Both the position numbers and the translations under genes were made by a program. This document shows, piece after piece, positions 25,925 through 33,647 of a stretch of 64,000 nucleotides of DNA. The stretch is taken from positions 214,981 through 278,980 of the forward strand of contig WRPH01000001.1 of NCBI GenBank assembly GCA_009773375.1, given 5' to 3'. A model generated the notes under the pieces. That model saw only the letters and a program-made list of their open reading frames with translations, did not search any database and was not told the origin of the DNA. Source of the stretch: Paracoccaceae bacterium (GTDB lineage: Bacteria; Pseudomonadota; Alphaproteobacteria; Rhodobacterales; Rhodobacteraceae). Every line of letters starts with the position of its first letter. The stretch's first letter is position 1.

Positions 25925-25957
25925 TGTCATTGGCGACACTTTCGGTCGCCAATGACA
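25925..25957. repeat. 13-bp perfect stem-loop after the CaiD-like gene
   Basis: TGTCATTGGCGAC, seven-base loop, GTCGCCAATGACA. On the plus strand no T-run follows. On the minus strand the stem is followed by TTTTTG, so it would look like a terminator for leftward transcription. It may end the operon or serve as an operator ahead of the GMC gene. Confidence 0.5.
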
Positions 25958-26001
25958 AATGCGCCGCGACCGCATCGGCATAATCTCGGTCCACCCCGCG
26001 C

Positions 26002-26046
26002 CTTCATCTTGGCCTAAATACTCCGGGGTCCGGGGCAGCGCCCCGG
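26002..26046 (-). repeat. Diverged third copy of the extragenic repeat
   Basis: CTTCATCTTGGCCTAAATA, then CTCCGGGGTCCGGGG, then a CCGGGGC/GCCCCGG hairpin: the same order of elements and the same orientation as 23047-23097. It lies 24 bases before the start of the GMC oxidoreductase gene. Confidence 0.65.
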
Positions 26047-26070
26047 TGCTGGCGCAAGACCGAGGATCGC

Positions 26071-27684
26071 ATGCACGACACCGATTACATCATCGTAGGC
26101 GCAGGCTCGGCCGGTTGCGTGCTGGCAAACCGTTTGACGGAAAACGGCAAGCACAAGGTCACCCTGCTGGAGGCGGGCGGGTCGGATGCGCGGTTTTATG
26201 TGCATCTGCCGTTGGGCTACGGCAAGCTGTTCTACGATCCGGCGGTGAACTGGCTTTACAAGACAGAACCCGATCCGGGGCTGGCCGGGCAACAAGATCA
26301 TTGGCCGCGCGGCAAACTGCTCGGCGGGTCGTCCAGCATCAACGCCATGGTCTATATTCGCGGCCATCGCGCTGACTATGAAGAATGGGGCGCGGAAAAC
26401 CCCGGCTGGGGCTGGGACGATTGCCTGACTGCCTACAAAGCGATGGAAGATACCGAAGCCGGCGGCGATGCCTATCGTGGCAAGGGCGGGCCGCTGTTCA
26501 TCAGTGAAAACCGCAAGGGTCTGCACTGGCTGGTGGAAGATTACATCAAGGCCTGCGGGCAAGCCGGGCTGCCGCACAACCGCGATTTCAATGGGGCCGA
26601 GCAGGAAGGTGCCGGCACCTATCAGATGACGATCAAGAATGCCCGTCGCAACTCTGCCGCGCGGGCGTTTCTGCGCCCGGCGATGAAGCGCAAGAACCTG
26701 AACGTGATCACCCGCGCGCAGGTGACGCGGGTGCTGTTTGAGGGCAAGCGTGCGGTCGGGGTGGAATATCTGCGGGGGGGCGTGCGCTGCGAACTGCGCT
26801 GCAATGCCGAGGTGATCTTGTCCGGCGGCGCGATCAACAGCCCGCAGCTGCTGCAACTGTCGGGCATCGGGCCGGGCGGGTTGTTGGCGGGGCTGAATAT
26901 TCCGCTGGTGCAGGAGAATGCCAATGTCGGCGACCATCTGAACGACCATCAGGGGGTCAACTACACCTGGCGGATGAAGGTGGCGACCTATAACGACCTG
27001 CTGCGGCCGTGGTGGGGCAAGGCCTTTGTCGGGCTGCAATATTTCCTGACCGGCGGCGGGCCGCTGGCAAAGTCGATCAACCATGGCGGCGGGTTCTTCC
27101 GCACCCGGCCCGATCTGGACCGGCCGAACATGCAGCTCTATCTGCAAGCATTTTCCACCCTGCTGCCGAAAGCCGGGGAACGCCCGCTGCTGACGCCAGA
27201 TCCCTTCCCCGGCCTGTCGATCGGTCTGTCGAACTGTCGCCCGACCAGCCGGGGGCATATCCAGATCAAATCCCCTGACCCGCTGGCGCATCCGACCATC
27301 ACCGCCAACGCGTTTTCGACCGACCATGATGTGCAGGAAATGCTGGAGGCGGTGAAATACCTGCGCCACATCGCGGCGCAACCGGCGCTGGCGCATCTGA
27401 TTGCCGAGGAACTCCGCCCCGGTCCGGCTGTGCAATCCGATGCCGATATGATTGCCGATGTCCGCCAGCGCTCGGGCACGGTCTATCACCCCAGTTGCAC
27501 CGCCCGGATGGGGCGCGATGCCGCGAGTTCGGTGGTGGATGCCCGGCTGCGGGTGCATGGCGTGCAAGGATTGCGGGTGATCGACGCCGCCGCCTTCCCC
27601 AATCTGATCGCGGGCAATACCAATGCACCGGCGATGATGATCGGCTGGAAGGGTGCGGAGCTGGTGCTGGCCGACGCGCGCTAA
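26071..27684 (+). CDS. GMC-family oxidoreductase, choline dehydrogenase-like
   Basis: A 537-aa FAD enzyme. The N-terminal fold [21 protein letters not shown] signature 1 ([20 protein letters not shown]), signature 2 ([20 protein letters not shown]) and the C-terminal active-site His in [11 protein letters not shown] are all visible. Choline dehydrogenases (BetA) and other alcohol dehydrogenases share this architecture. Next to a pathway that releases glycine betaine, a choline or related quaternary-amine alcohol is a sensible substrate, but no betaine-aldehyde dehydrogenase or BetI is next to it. The ribosome site is GAGG nine bases upstream. Confidence 0.88.
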   Translation: MHDTDYIIVGAGSAGCVLANRLTENGKHKVTLLEAGGSDARFYVHLPLGYGKLFYDPAVNWLYKTEPDPGLAGQQDHWPRGKLLGGSSSINAMVYIRGHRADYEEWGAENPGWGWDDCLTAYKAMEDTEAGGDAYRGKGGPLFISENRKGLHWLVEDYIKACGQAGLPHNRDFNGAEQEGAGTYQMTIKNARRNSAARAFLRPAMKRKNLNVITRAQVTRVLFEGKRAVGVEYLRGGVRCELRCNAEVILSGGAINSPQLLQLSGIGPGGLLAGLNIPLVQENANVGDHLNDHQGVNYTWRMKVATYNDLLRPWWGKAFVGLQYFLTGGGPLAKSINHGGGFFRTRPDLDRPNMQLYLQAFSTLLPKAGERPLLTPDPFPGLSIGLSNCRPTSRGHIQIKSPDPLAHPTITANAFSTDHDVQEMLEAVKYLRHIAAQPALAHLIAEELRPGPAVQSDADMIADVRQRSGTVYHPSCTARMGRDAASSVVDARLRVHGVQGLRVIDAAAFPNLIAGNTNAPAMMIGWKGAELVLADAR

Positions 27685-27687
27685 AGC

Positions 27688-27724
27688 GGATTTCCTTCAA
27701 TCTGAATCAGATTGAAAGAAATCC
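27688..27724. terminator. Nearly perfect 37-bp palindrome (candidate bidirectional terminator)
   Basis: The two arms pair at 17 of 18 positions around a single central base (core TTCAATCTGA/TCAGATTGAA), starting four bases after the GMC stop. It lies between converging transcription units: the GMC gene and the leftward ABC permease gene ending at 27768. It lacks a long T-run, so it could be an extragenic palindromic repeat rather than a classic terminator. Confidence 0.55.
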
Positions 27725-27767
27725 AAGACAAGATCGACCTGTGACTATTGCGTATTGCGCTAGGCTG

Positions 27768-28562
27768 TCAGCGCTCTTGCCGGGCTTTCAGCCGTGCCTC
27801 GATCCGGCGCAGCAGCAATGACAGGCTGATGGTCATGGTCAGATAGACCAGCGCCACCACGTTGTAGGTTTCAAAATAGCGGAAATTGCCCGCCGCCGTC
27901 ACCTTGCCCAACTGGGTGATGTCGCTGACCCCCAGCACCGACACCAGCGAGCTGTCTTTCACCATCGCCACGAAATCATTGCCCAAGGGCGGCAGGATAG
28001 TGCGGAAGGCTTGCGGAAACACCACATGCCGGAAGCGCTGCCAGCCGTTCAGGCCCAAGGCCTGCGCCGCCTCGATCTGGCCCTTGTCCACCGCGACCAG
28101 ACCGGCACGGAACACCTCGGCCAGAAAGGCGGAATAGGCCAGCATGAGGGCAATCACCGCCCGCGCCAGCAAGGGAAAATCGCGGGTCTTCCACGGATCG
28201 CCACCCCAGAAGCCGCTGCCCCAGTTGACCGCCACCACCAAGGCCGGGGCCAACGCGAAGGCGACATAGAGCAGCAGCACGATAATCGGCACGCCGCGCA
28301 CCACCTCGACATAAAACCGCGCTGCTTGCCGCAGCAGCATGAAGCGCGACAGCCCCGCCACCGCCAAGGCCAGCCCCAACAGGCAGGCACCGCCGTAGGC
28401 GACCAGTGTGACCACCACCGTCAGCCAGATGCCCTTCGACAGCGTTGCCAGCACATCGGCATAGATCTGGTTGGCCCAAACCTCGTAAAACAGCCAAAGG
28501 CCGATCCCGATCAACAGGATCAGCCAATAGGGCCGGTCACTTTCTGGGGAATTGCGGGTCAT
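27768..28562 (-). CDS. Amino acid ABC transporter permease (HisMQ type)
   Basis: A 264-aa inner-membrane permease of the polar amino acid family. About five to six membrane segments; the EAA-type cytoplasmic loop is seen in QIEAAQALGLNGWQRFRHVVFPQAFRTILPPL near the middle of the second half, where the ATPase docks. It follows the binding-protein gene with 36 bases between. No ATP-binding subunit is encoded beside it. Confidence 0.9.
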   Translation of the reverse strand: MTRNSPESDRPYWLILLIGIGLWLFYEVWANQIYADVLATLSKGIWLTVVVTLVAYGGACLLGLALAVAGLSRFMLLRQAARFYVEVVRGVPIIVLLLYVAFALAPALVVAVNWGSGFWGGDPWKTRDFPLLARAVIALMLAYSAFLAEVFRAGLVAVDKGQIEAAQALGLNGWQRFRHVVFPQAFRTILPPLGNDFVAMVKDSSLVSVLGVSDITQLGKVTAAGNFRYFETYNVVALVYLTMTISLSLLLRRIEARLKARQER

Positions 28563-28598
28563 GGCAAAGCGCCCCCGGTCTGGCCGGGGGCGATGAGC

Positions 28599-29384
28599 TT
28601 ATTCACCCATCTTGTAGTCAACGAACCACTTCTGGTTCAGCGCGTCCATCGTGCCATCGGCCTTCATCGCCGCAATTGCCGCGTTGATCGGTGCCACCAG
28701 TTCCGAGCCTTTCGGGAAGATGAAACCGAAATCTTCGCTGGCGAGCGGCTCGCCAATGATCTTCAGCGCGCCGTTCGAAGCCGCGACATAGCCGTTTGCC
28801 GCCGTCGAATCCGACAGGGTCAGATCGACATCGCCGGTCTTCAACGCCTCCAGCCCAGCGCCGAAGGTTTCAAACTTGATGATGCGGGCGTTTTCCTCAT
28901 TGCCGTCCAGAATATTGTAAACGGCGGCATAGAACGGCGAGGTGCCGGGCTGTGCCGAAACCAGCAGTTCCGGGATCGCGGCGAAGGACGCGGCATCGGT
29001 AAAGCGCGCTTCGTCACCGCGCACGATCATCAGCATTTCGGACCGCATGTAGGGGTCTGAAAAATCGACCTTTTCTTTGCGGTCATCCTTGATGGTGATG
29101 CCGGTCATGCCCAGATCAAACTGGCCTTCCGACACCGCCGGGATCATCGCATCCCACGAGGTATTTTCGTATTTCACTACCGCGTTGAGCCGCTTGGAAA
29201 TCTCGGCCATCGCGTCGTATTCCCAACCGATCGCGGCGCCGTCCTTGTTCAGGAATTGCAGCGGCGGATAGGCGTTTTCGGTCACAACGACAATTTCCTT
29301 GCCGGCCAGATCGGGCAGGCCTTCGGCATAGGAGGCGGTCGAAAACGTCATCGCAAGGCCCGCAAGGGCGGCGGCAAACTTCAT
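28599..29384 (-). CDS. Amino acid ABC transporter substrate-binding protein
   Basis: A 261-aa periplasmic binding protein with a signal peptide (about residues 1-20, ending ASYA), then the type II fold with [15 protein letters not shown] and [24 protein letters not shown], the family-3 solute-binding pattern for polar amino acids and related cations. First gene of the two-gene leftward transport operon. The ligand cannot be read, though the neighbouring carnitine block makes a quaternary amine or amino acid worth testing. Betaine/carnitine ligands usually belong to a different binding-protein family. Confidence 0.9.
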   Translation of the reverse strand: MKFAAALAGLAMTFSTASYAEGLPDLAGKEIVVVTENAYPPLQFLNKDGAAIGWEYDAMAEISKRLNAVVKYENTSWDAMIPAVSEGQFDLGMTGITIKDDRKEKVDFSDPYMRSEMLMIVRGDEARFTDAASFAAIPELLVSAQPGTSPFYAAVYNILDGNEENARIIKFETFGAGLEALKTGDVDLTLSDSTAANGYVAASNGALKIIGEPLASEDFGFIFPKGSELVAPINAAIAAMKADGTMDALNQKWFVDYKMGE

Positions 29385-29563
29385 GGTGTGAACTCCCTGT
29401 CACGAAGTGAATGGCTGACTATGGCCGTGTTTGGGGGGCAGGGGCAAGAGGGGGCTGCGCCTGTGCAGTGTCGCACATCAACCCCACAAAACGCGGCCTT
29501 ATCTTCCAATTGCGCGAAAGTCCCGACAAGCGCATTCTGCATGCAACTTTATAGGAGGCTCCG

Positions 29564-30358
29564 ATGGCCAAGCTACCCACCTATTTCATCAGCCACGGCG
29601 GCGGGCCGTGGCCTTGGTTGCCGAACATGCGGCAGATGCTGGCGAGTCTGGAAACGTCGCTTGCCCATATGCCTGCCGAAATTGGCACCACGCCGAAGGC
29701 CATTTTGATGGTGTCCGGCCATTGGGAGGAACCGGACTTCGCGGTGATGTCCGCGCCTGCGCCCGGCATGATCTATGATTACGGCGGCTTCCCGCCCGAG
29801 ACTTATCAGATCATCTATCCCGCCCCCGGCGCGCCGCAACTGGCGCAGCACACCGCCGATCTGCTGAAAGCGGCGGGGCTGCCGACGCATCTGGACCCGA
29901 AACGCGGCTTTGATCACGGCACCTTTGCCCCGGCCTATGTGATGTATCCGAAGGCCGATGTGCCGATTTATCAGGTGTCGTTGCAGCATGGTTACGACCC
30001 CGCTGCGCATTTCGCGCTGGGTCGCGCGCTGGCCCCGTTGCGCGAAGAAGGCGTGCTGATCGTCGGCTCTGGCCTGTCCTATCACAACCTGCGCCTGTTC
30101 GGGCCGGGGGCGAAGGTGCCGTCGGCGGCCTTCGATGCCTGGCTGGCCGAGGTGATGGCGATGCCGGGCACCGCCCGCACCAAGGCGTTGCTGGATTGGG
30201 AACGTGCGCCGCACGCCCGCACCTGCCACCCGCAGGAAGATCATCTTGTGCCGCTGTTCGCGGCGCTTGGCGCGGCAGAGGATGAGGCCGCAACGCTGGT
30301 CTATCACGACAGAGCGGTGTTTGGCGGGGTGACAGCCTCCAGCTATCGGATCGGGTGA
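29564..30358 (+). CDS. DODA-type extradiol ring-cleavage dioxygenase (LigB/YgiD family)
   Basis: A 264-aa class III dioxygenase of the 4,5-DOPA dioxygenase group. Metal-binding histidines are expected in FISHGGGPWPW and in GFDHGTFAPAYVMYP; VSGHWEE and VGSGLSYHNLRLF are further family motifs. These cytosolic proteins open catechol rings, yet the natural substrate of bacterial YgiD-type enzymes is unclear. A perfect AGGAGG site precedes the ATG. Confidence 0.87.
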   Translation: MAKLPTYFISHGGGPWPWLPNMRQMLASLETSLAHMPAEIGTTPKAILMVSGHWEEPDFAVMSAPAPGMIYDYGGFPPETYQIIYPAPGAPQLAQHTADLLKAAGLPTHLDPKRGFDHGTFAPAYVMYPKADVPIYQVSLQHGYDPAAHFALGRALAPLREEGVLIVGSGLSYHNLRLFGPGAKVPSAAFDAWLAEVMAMPGTARTKALLDWERAPHARTCHPQEDHLVPLFAALGAAEDEAATLVYHDRAVFGGVTASSYRIG

Positions 30359-30372
30359 AACCGCAGCTTTGC

Positions 30373-30401
30373 TTGACAGACCGGTTTCTTGCCCGCATGA
30401 C
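30373..30401 (+). promoter_or_regulatory. Candidate promoter before pyrF
   Basis: A consensus -35 TTGACA at 30373-30378, followed after 17 bases by CATGAC, a poor -10. It lies in the 66-base gap between the dioxygenase gene and pyrF. The weak -10 limits confidence. Confidence 0.3.
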
Positions 30402-30424
30402 GCGCGAAACCGCAGGAGACCGCC

Positions 30425-31114
30425 ATGTCTGATGACCGCCTGATCGTTGCCCTTGATGTGCCCAATATCGTGCAGGGGCTGGAGCTGACGCGCCGGATTG
30501 GCGATGCGGTGTCGTTCTACAAGATCGGGCTGGGGATGCTGACCGGCGGCGGCTTCGCTTTGGCGAATGAACTGAAGCAGGAACACGGCAAGCGGATTTT
30601 TCTGGATATGAAGCTGTTCGACATCGGCGCGACTGTGGAAGCGGCGGTGCGCGGTATCGCCCAATATGATCTGGATTTCCTGACCGTTCACGGCGATCCG
30701 CAGGTGGTGCGGGCGGCGGCTGAAGGCAAGGCCGGGACCGGCTTGAAGATTTTGGCGGTAACGGTGCTGACCTCGCTGGACCGGGCCGATCTGGATGCCA
30801 ATCTGATCAAACCGGGCGATATTCGCGATATCACGCTGGAACGCGCCGCGCGGGCGCTAGAGGCCGGGGCGGATGGGGTGATTGCGTCGCCGCAAGAAGC
30901 CGCGCTGATCCGCGCCTTGCCACAAGCGGCGGGCAAGCTGATCGTGACGCCGGGGGTTCGACCCGCAGGTGCGGCGCTGGGTGATCAGAAGCGGGTGGCG
31001 ACGCCGGCGCAGGCGATTGCGGACGGGGTAGATCATATCGTGGTGGGCCGTCCGGTCTGGCAGGCCGCTGATCCGGCAGCGGCAGCGCGGGCGATCATCG
31101 CAGAACTGGCCTGA
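30425..31114 (+). CDS. pyrF: Orotidine-5'-phosphate decarboxylase
   Basis: PyrF performs the last step of UMP synthesis. The 229-aa TIM-barrel protein has the catalytic motif FLDMKLFDIGATV (Lys and Asp of the active site), the start LIVALDVPN, and the phosphate-binding end VTPGVRPAG and DHIVVGRPVW. Length is normal for the bacterial short form. Confidence 0.97.
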   Translation: MSDDRLIVALDVPNIVQGLELTRRIGDAVSFYKIGLGMLTGGGFALANELKQEHGKRIFLDMKLFDIGATVEAAVRGIAQYDLDFLTVHGDPQVVRAAAEGKAGTGLKILAVTVLTSLDRADLDANLIKPGDIRDITLERAARALEAGADGVIASPQEAALIRALPQAAGKLIVTPGVRPAGAALGDQKRVATPAQAIADGVDHIVVGRPVWQAADPAAAARAIIAELA

Positions 31115-31169
31115 GCCTCTTGGCCTTTCGCCCGCGCCCGCATAGCGTGGCGGCAAAAGGGAGGCCCGC

Positions 31170-32069
31170 ATGACAGACCACGTTTCCACCCATCAGGCGG
31201 AAGAAGACGCCCGCAACGACGCGATCCTGATCTATGTGAACGGCAAGATCGTGCCGAAAGCGCAGGCGATGGTGTCGGTCTATGATTCCGGCTTTATGCT
31301 GGGCGATGGCGTGTGGGAGGGCATCCGGCTCTATAATGGCCGCTGGACCTTTCTGGACGAACATATCGCACGACTGTTTGAGGCGGCGAAGGCGATTGAT
31401 CTGGAGATCGGGCTGACGCCGGATCAGGTGATTTCGGCCGTGTCAGAGACGCAAAAGGCCAATGGCATGGTGACGGATGCGCATGCCCGGCTGATGGTGA
31501 CGCGGGGGGTGAAGACCCGGCCGTTCCAGCACCCGAAGCTGTCTCAGCAGGGCCCGACCATGGTGATCATCATGGAACATTCGCGGCAAAAGCTGCCGCG
31601 TCCGATCCGGCTGGCAACGGTGCCGCATCTGCGCGGCTTGCCGATGACGCAAGACCCCAAGTTAAACTCGCACTCCAAGCTGAACTGCATTCTGGCTTGC
31701 ATCGCGGCGGAAAAGGCGGGCGCGGATGAGGCGTTGATGCTGGATGTGCATGGCTTTGTGAATACCACGAATGCCTGCAATTTCTTCATCGTGCGCAAGG
31801 GGCAGGTTTGGACCTCTACCGGCGATTATTGCATGAACGGGATTACGCGACAAAAGGTGATCGACCTGTGCCGCGCCAATGACATCCCGGTGTTTGAACG
31901 CAATTTCAGCCTTGTAGACACCTATGCGGCGGATGAAGCGTTTCTGACCGGCACGTTTGGGGCGCAAACTCCGGTCAGCTCGATTGATGGCCGGGTGATC
32001 GGCACGGGCCAGATGGGGCCAATGACCGAACGCATCCGCGGGCTATACAAGGCGATGGTGGGGGCATGA
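31170..32069 (+). CDS. Class IV aminotransferase (BCAT/D-amino acid transaminase-like)
   Basis: A 299-aa fold-type IV PLP enzyme. Visible motifs are VYDSGFMLGDGVWEGIRLYNGR near residue 35-55, LNSHSKLNCILACIAAEKAGADEALMLD with the PLP lysine in the SKLN element, and the phosphate-binding NGITRQKVIDL. Such proteins transfer amino groups of branched-chain or D-amino acids, or act as 4-amino-4-deoxychorismate lyase. The start of the sulfotransferase-like gene overlaps its stop (ATGA), and in some bacteria the same two domains occur together. Confidence 0.85.
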   Translation: MTDHVSTHQAEEDARNDAILIYVNGKIVPKAQAMVSVYDSGFMLGDGVWEGIRLYNGRWTFLDEHIARLFEAAKAIDLEIGLTPDQVISAVSETQKANGMVTDAHARLMVTRGVKTRPFQHPKLSQQGPTMVIIMEHSRQKLPRPIRLATVPHLRGLPMTQDPKLNSHSKLNCILACIAAEKAGADEALMLDVHGFVNTTNACNFFIVRKGQVWTSTGDYCMNGITRQKVIDLCRANDIPVFERNFSLVDTYAADEAFLTGTFGAQTPVSSIDGRVIGTGQMGPMTERIRGLYKAMVGA

Positions 32070-32800
32070 GCATGGTCATTCCAACCCGCATCGCGATGTG
32101 GTCGGGGCCGCGCAATCTTTCGACCGCGATGATGTATGCCTTCGCCGCGCGGGGTGATTGCGCGGTGGTGGACGAGCCATTTTACGGTGCCTATCTGAAG
32201 GCAACCGGGCTGGATCACCCGATGGCCGCCGAGGTGATCGCATCGCAAAGCGCTGATCCGATGCAGGTGGCGGGTGCCTGTATCGGGCCGATTCCGCAGG
32301 ATCAGAGCCTGTTTTACCAAAAGCACATGACGCTGCACATGATCCCGGCCTTCCCGCGTGGCTTCATGAAGGCGCTGACCAATGTGTTCCTGATCCGGCA
32401 TCCGGCGCGGGTGGTGGCGAGCTATGCGAAGAAGCGCGAGGGGCCGACGCTGGCAGATATCGGTTTTCAGCAGCAGGCGGAATTGTTCGACGAGGTGGCG
32501 GGCTGGATGGGCCACGCGCCGTTGGTGATCGACTCGGCGGATATTCGCGCCGATCCGCAAGCGGCGCTGACCCGGCTTTGCGCGGCGCTGGGGATTTCGT
32601 TTACCGAAAAGATGCTGCATTGGGCGGCTGGGCCGAAGCCCTATGACGGGGTTTGGGCGCCGCATTGGTATAACGCCGTCCACAAATCCACCGGATTCGA
32701 AGACCCCGAAGGCGCGCTGCCAGATTTGCCTGCGGACTATGCCAAGCTGGTCGATCAGGCGCTGCCATTTTATGACCGTCTGGCGGGTTACAAGCTGTAA
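32066..32800 (+). CDS. P-loop sulfotransferase-like protein
   Basis: A 244-aa protein of the Sulfotransfer_5-like group. The N-terminal RIAMWSGPRNLSTAMMYAF resembles the PAPS-binding 5'-phosphosulfate loop, and FLIRHPARVVASYAKK resembles the 3'-phosphate loop with its Arg/Ser. Whether it transfers sulfate is unknown; related proteins are paired or fused with class IV aminotransferases. Two adjacent starts, 32066 and 32072, are possible. Confidence 0.75.
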   Translation: MSMVIPTRIAMWSGPRNLSTAMMYAFAARGDCAVVDEPFYGAYLKATGLDHPMAAEVIASQSADPMQVAGACIGPIPQDQSLFYQKHMTLHMIPAFPRGFMKALTNVFLIRHPARVVASYAKKREGPTLADIGFQQQAELFDEVAGWMGHAPLVIDSADIRADPQAALTRLCAALGISFTEKMLHWAAGPKPYDGVWAPHWYNAVHKSTGFEDPEGALPDLPADYAKLVDQALPFYDRLAGYKL

Positions 32801-32831
32801 GCCCGCCAGCCCAGCGGCAAGCTGGGGTTAC

Positions 32832-33488
32832 TTACAGACCCAGTTCCTGCCGCACATAGGCCAACGCCTCGGGCGACAGGATGCGGCCATCCGTAGCGCG
32901 CAGCAAAGCGGCTTCTTCCGCGCTTGCCGCTGTAGCCAAGCTGTCATCGGCGGCGACAAGGGCGGTCGTCGCCTCGATAATAGCGCTGGACGCCACAGCA
33001 ATCGCCGCGTCACGCGCGACGATTTCCTCGGCCGTCAAAGCAGGCATCGCTTCGGCGATAGCCAGAGATTGCCGCGCCGCCACCAGATCCGCCAGAGCGG
33101 TTTCTGCCGACGTTGCAGCCTGTTGTGTGATCAGGGCTGCATCGCGATAGGCGGCAATCCGGCCAACTTCACTGTCAGGGTTGGCGTTGATCAAGGCATT
33201 CGGATTGGCGCGCACCGCGTTCATGCCCTTCAGCTCAGAGGCGATGTCACCCTTGACCTTACCGTTGACCTTAACGTTGCCATTGCCGCTGTTCTTATAA
33301 GCTTTCTTCGACTTGTCTTTGTCGTTGTTTTTGTTGCCGTTACCATTGCCATTGCCATTACCGTTGCCTTTCGAGCTGTCCGCCTGGGCAGCATCAAGGC
33401 CTGTGACCGACATCAGCAGGACCGGAACGGGGCCAAGTGTAAGCGCCACCAACCCCAGCAGTTTTGCCGAGTTTGCAAGAATTTTCAT
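32832..33488 (-). CDS. Secreted protein with Asn-Gly repeats and helical Ala-rich domain
   Basis: No family recognised. The 218-aa product has a signal peptide (MKILANSAKLLGLVALTLGP ... DAAQA, about 35 residues), then a strongly repetitive tract of alternating Asn and Gly (about residues 40-53) followed by Lys/Asp/Asn-rich sequence, then a helical Ala-rich region (about 100-218) with probable coiled-coil character. The tract is encoded by imperfect six-base units near 33340-33365. I chose the ATG at 33488 because AAGGAAAT precedes it. Extracellular or periplasmic location is likely; function unknown. Confidence 0.65.
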   Translation of the reverse strand: MKILANSAKLLGLVALTLGPVPVLLMSVTGLDAAQADSSKGNGNGNGNGNGNKNNDKDKSKKAYKNSGNGNVKVNGKVKGDIASELKGMNAVRANPNALINANPDSEVGRIAAYRDAALITQQAATSAETALADLVAARQSLAIAEAMPALTAEEIVARDAAIAVASSAIIEATTALVAADDSLATAASAEEAALLRATDGRILSPEALAYVRQELGL

Positions 33489-33515
33489 GGTATTTCCTTC
33501 CGTTTGATCAGCATG

Positions 33516-33533
33516 GATGCCCCAAGGGGCATC
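33516..33533 (-). promoter_or_regulatory. Hairpin in the leader of the Asn-Gly-repeat gene
   Basis: GATGCCCC, two-base loop, GGGGCATC, located 28 bases before the start codon. It could affect mRNA stability or translation; no regulator is known. Confidence 0.35.
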
Positions 33534-33579
33534 GACACCAACAAGACTTGGCTGAAGTTCAGCCCCGGCCACCATGCGG

Positions 33580-33616
33580 AAAATACAAAGGCCGAGCAAC
33601 CTGTGGTTGCCCGACC
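33580..33616 (-). terminator. Rho-independent terminator of argG
   Basis: Read leftward: a 12-bp stem (GGTCGGGCAACC, loop ACA, GGTTGCTCGGCC, two wobble pairs) followed by TTTGTATTTT. It begins 31 bases after the argG stop and separates argG from the secreted-protein gene. Confidence 0.8.
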
Positions 33617-33647
33617 CTGCGTTAATCCGCTTGCCCGCTGATCTAGA

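Noticed and set aside
29385..29563. Possible small RNA or riboswitch in the gap before the DODA-type gene
   Set aside because: No stable hairpin or known motif could be made by eye; only a good ribosome site is present.
33330..33370. Short tandem repeats that might suggest a CRISPR or satellite
   Set aside because: The six-base units are in frame and encode the Asn-Gly tract of a protein; there are no spacers.
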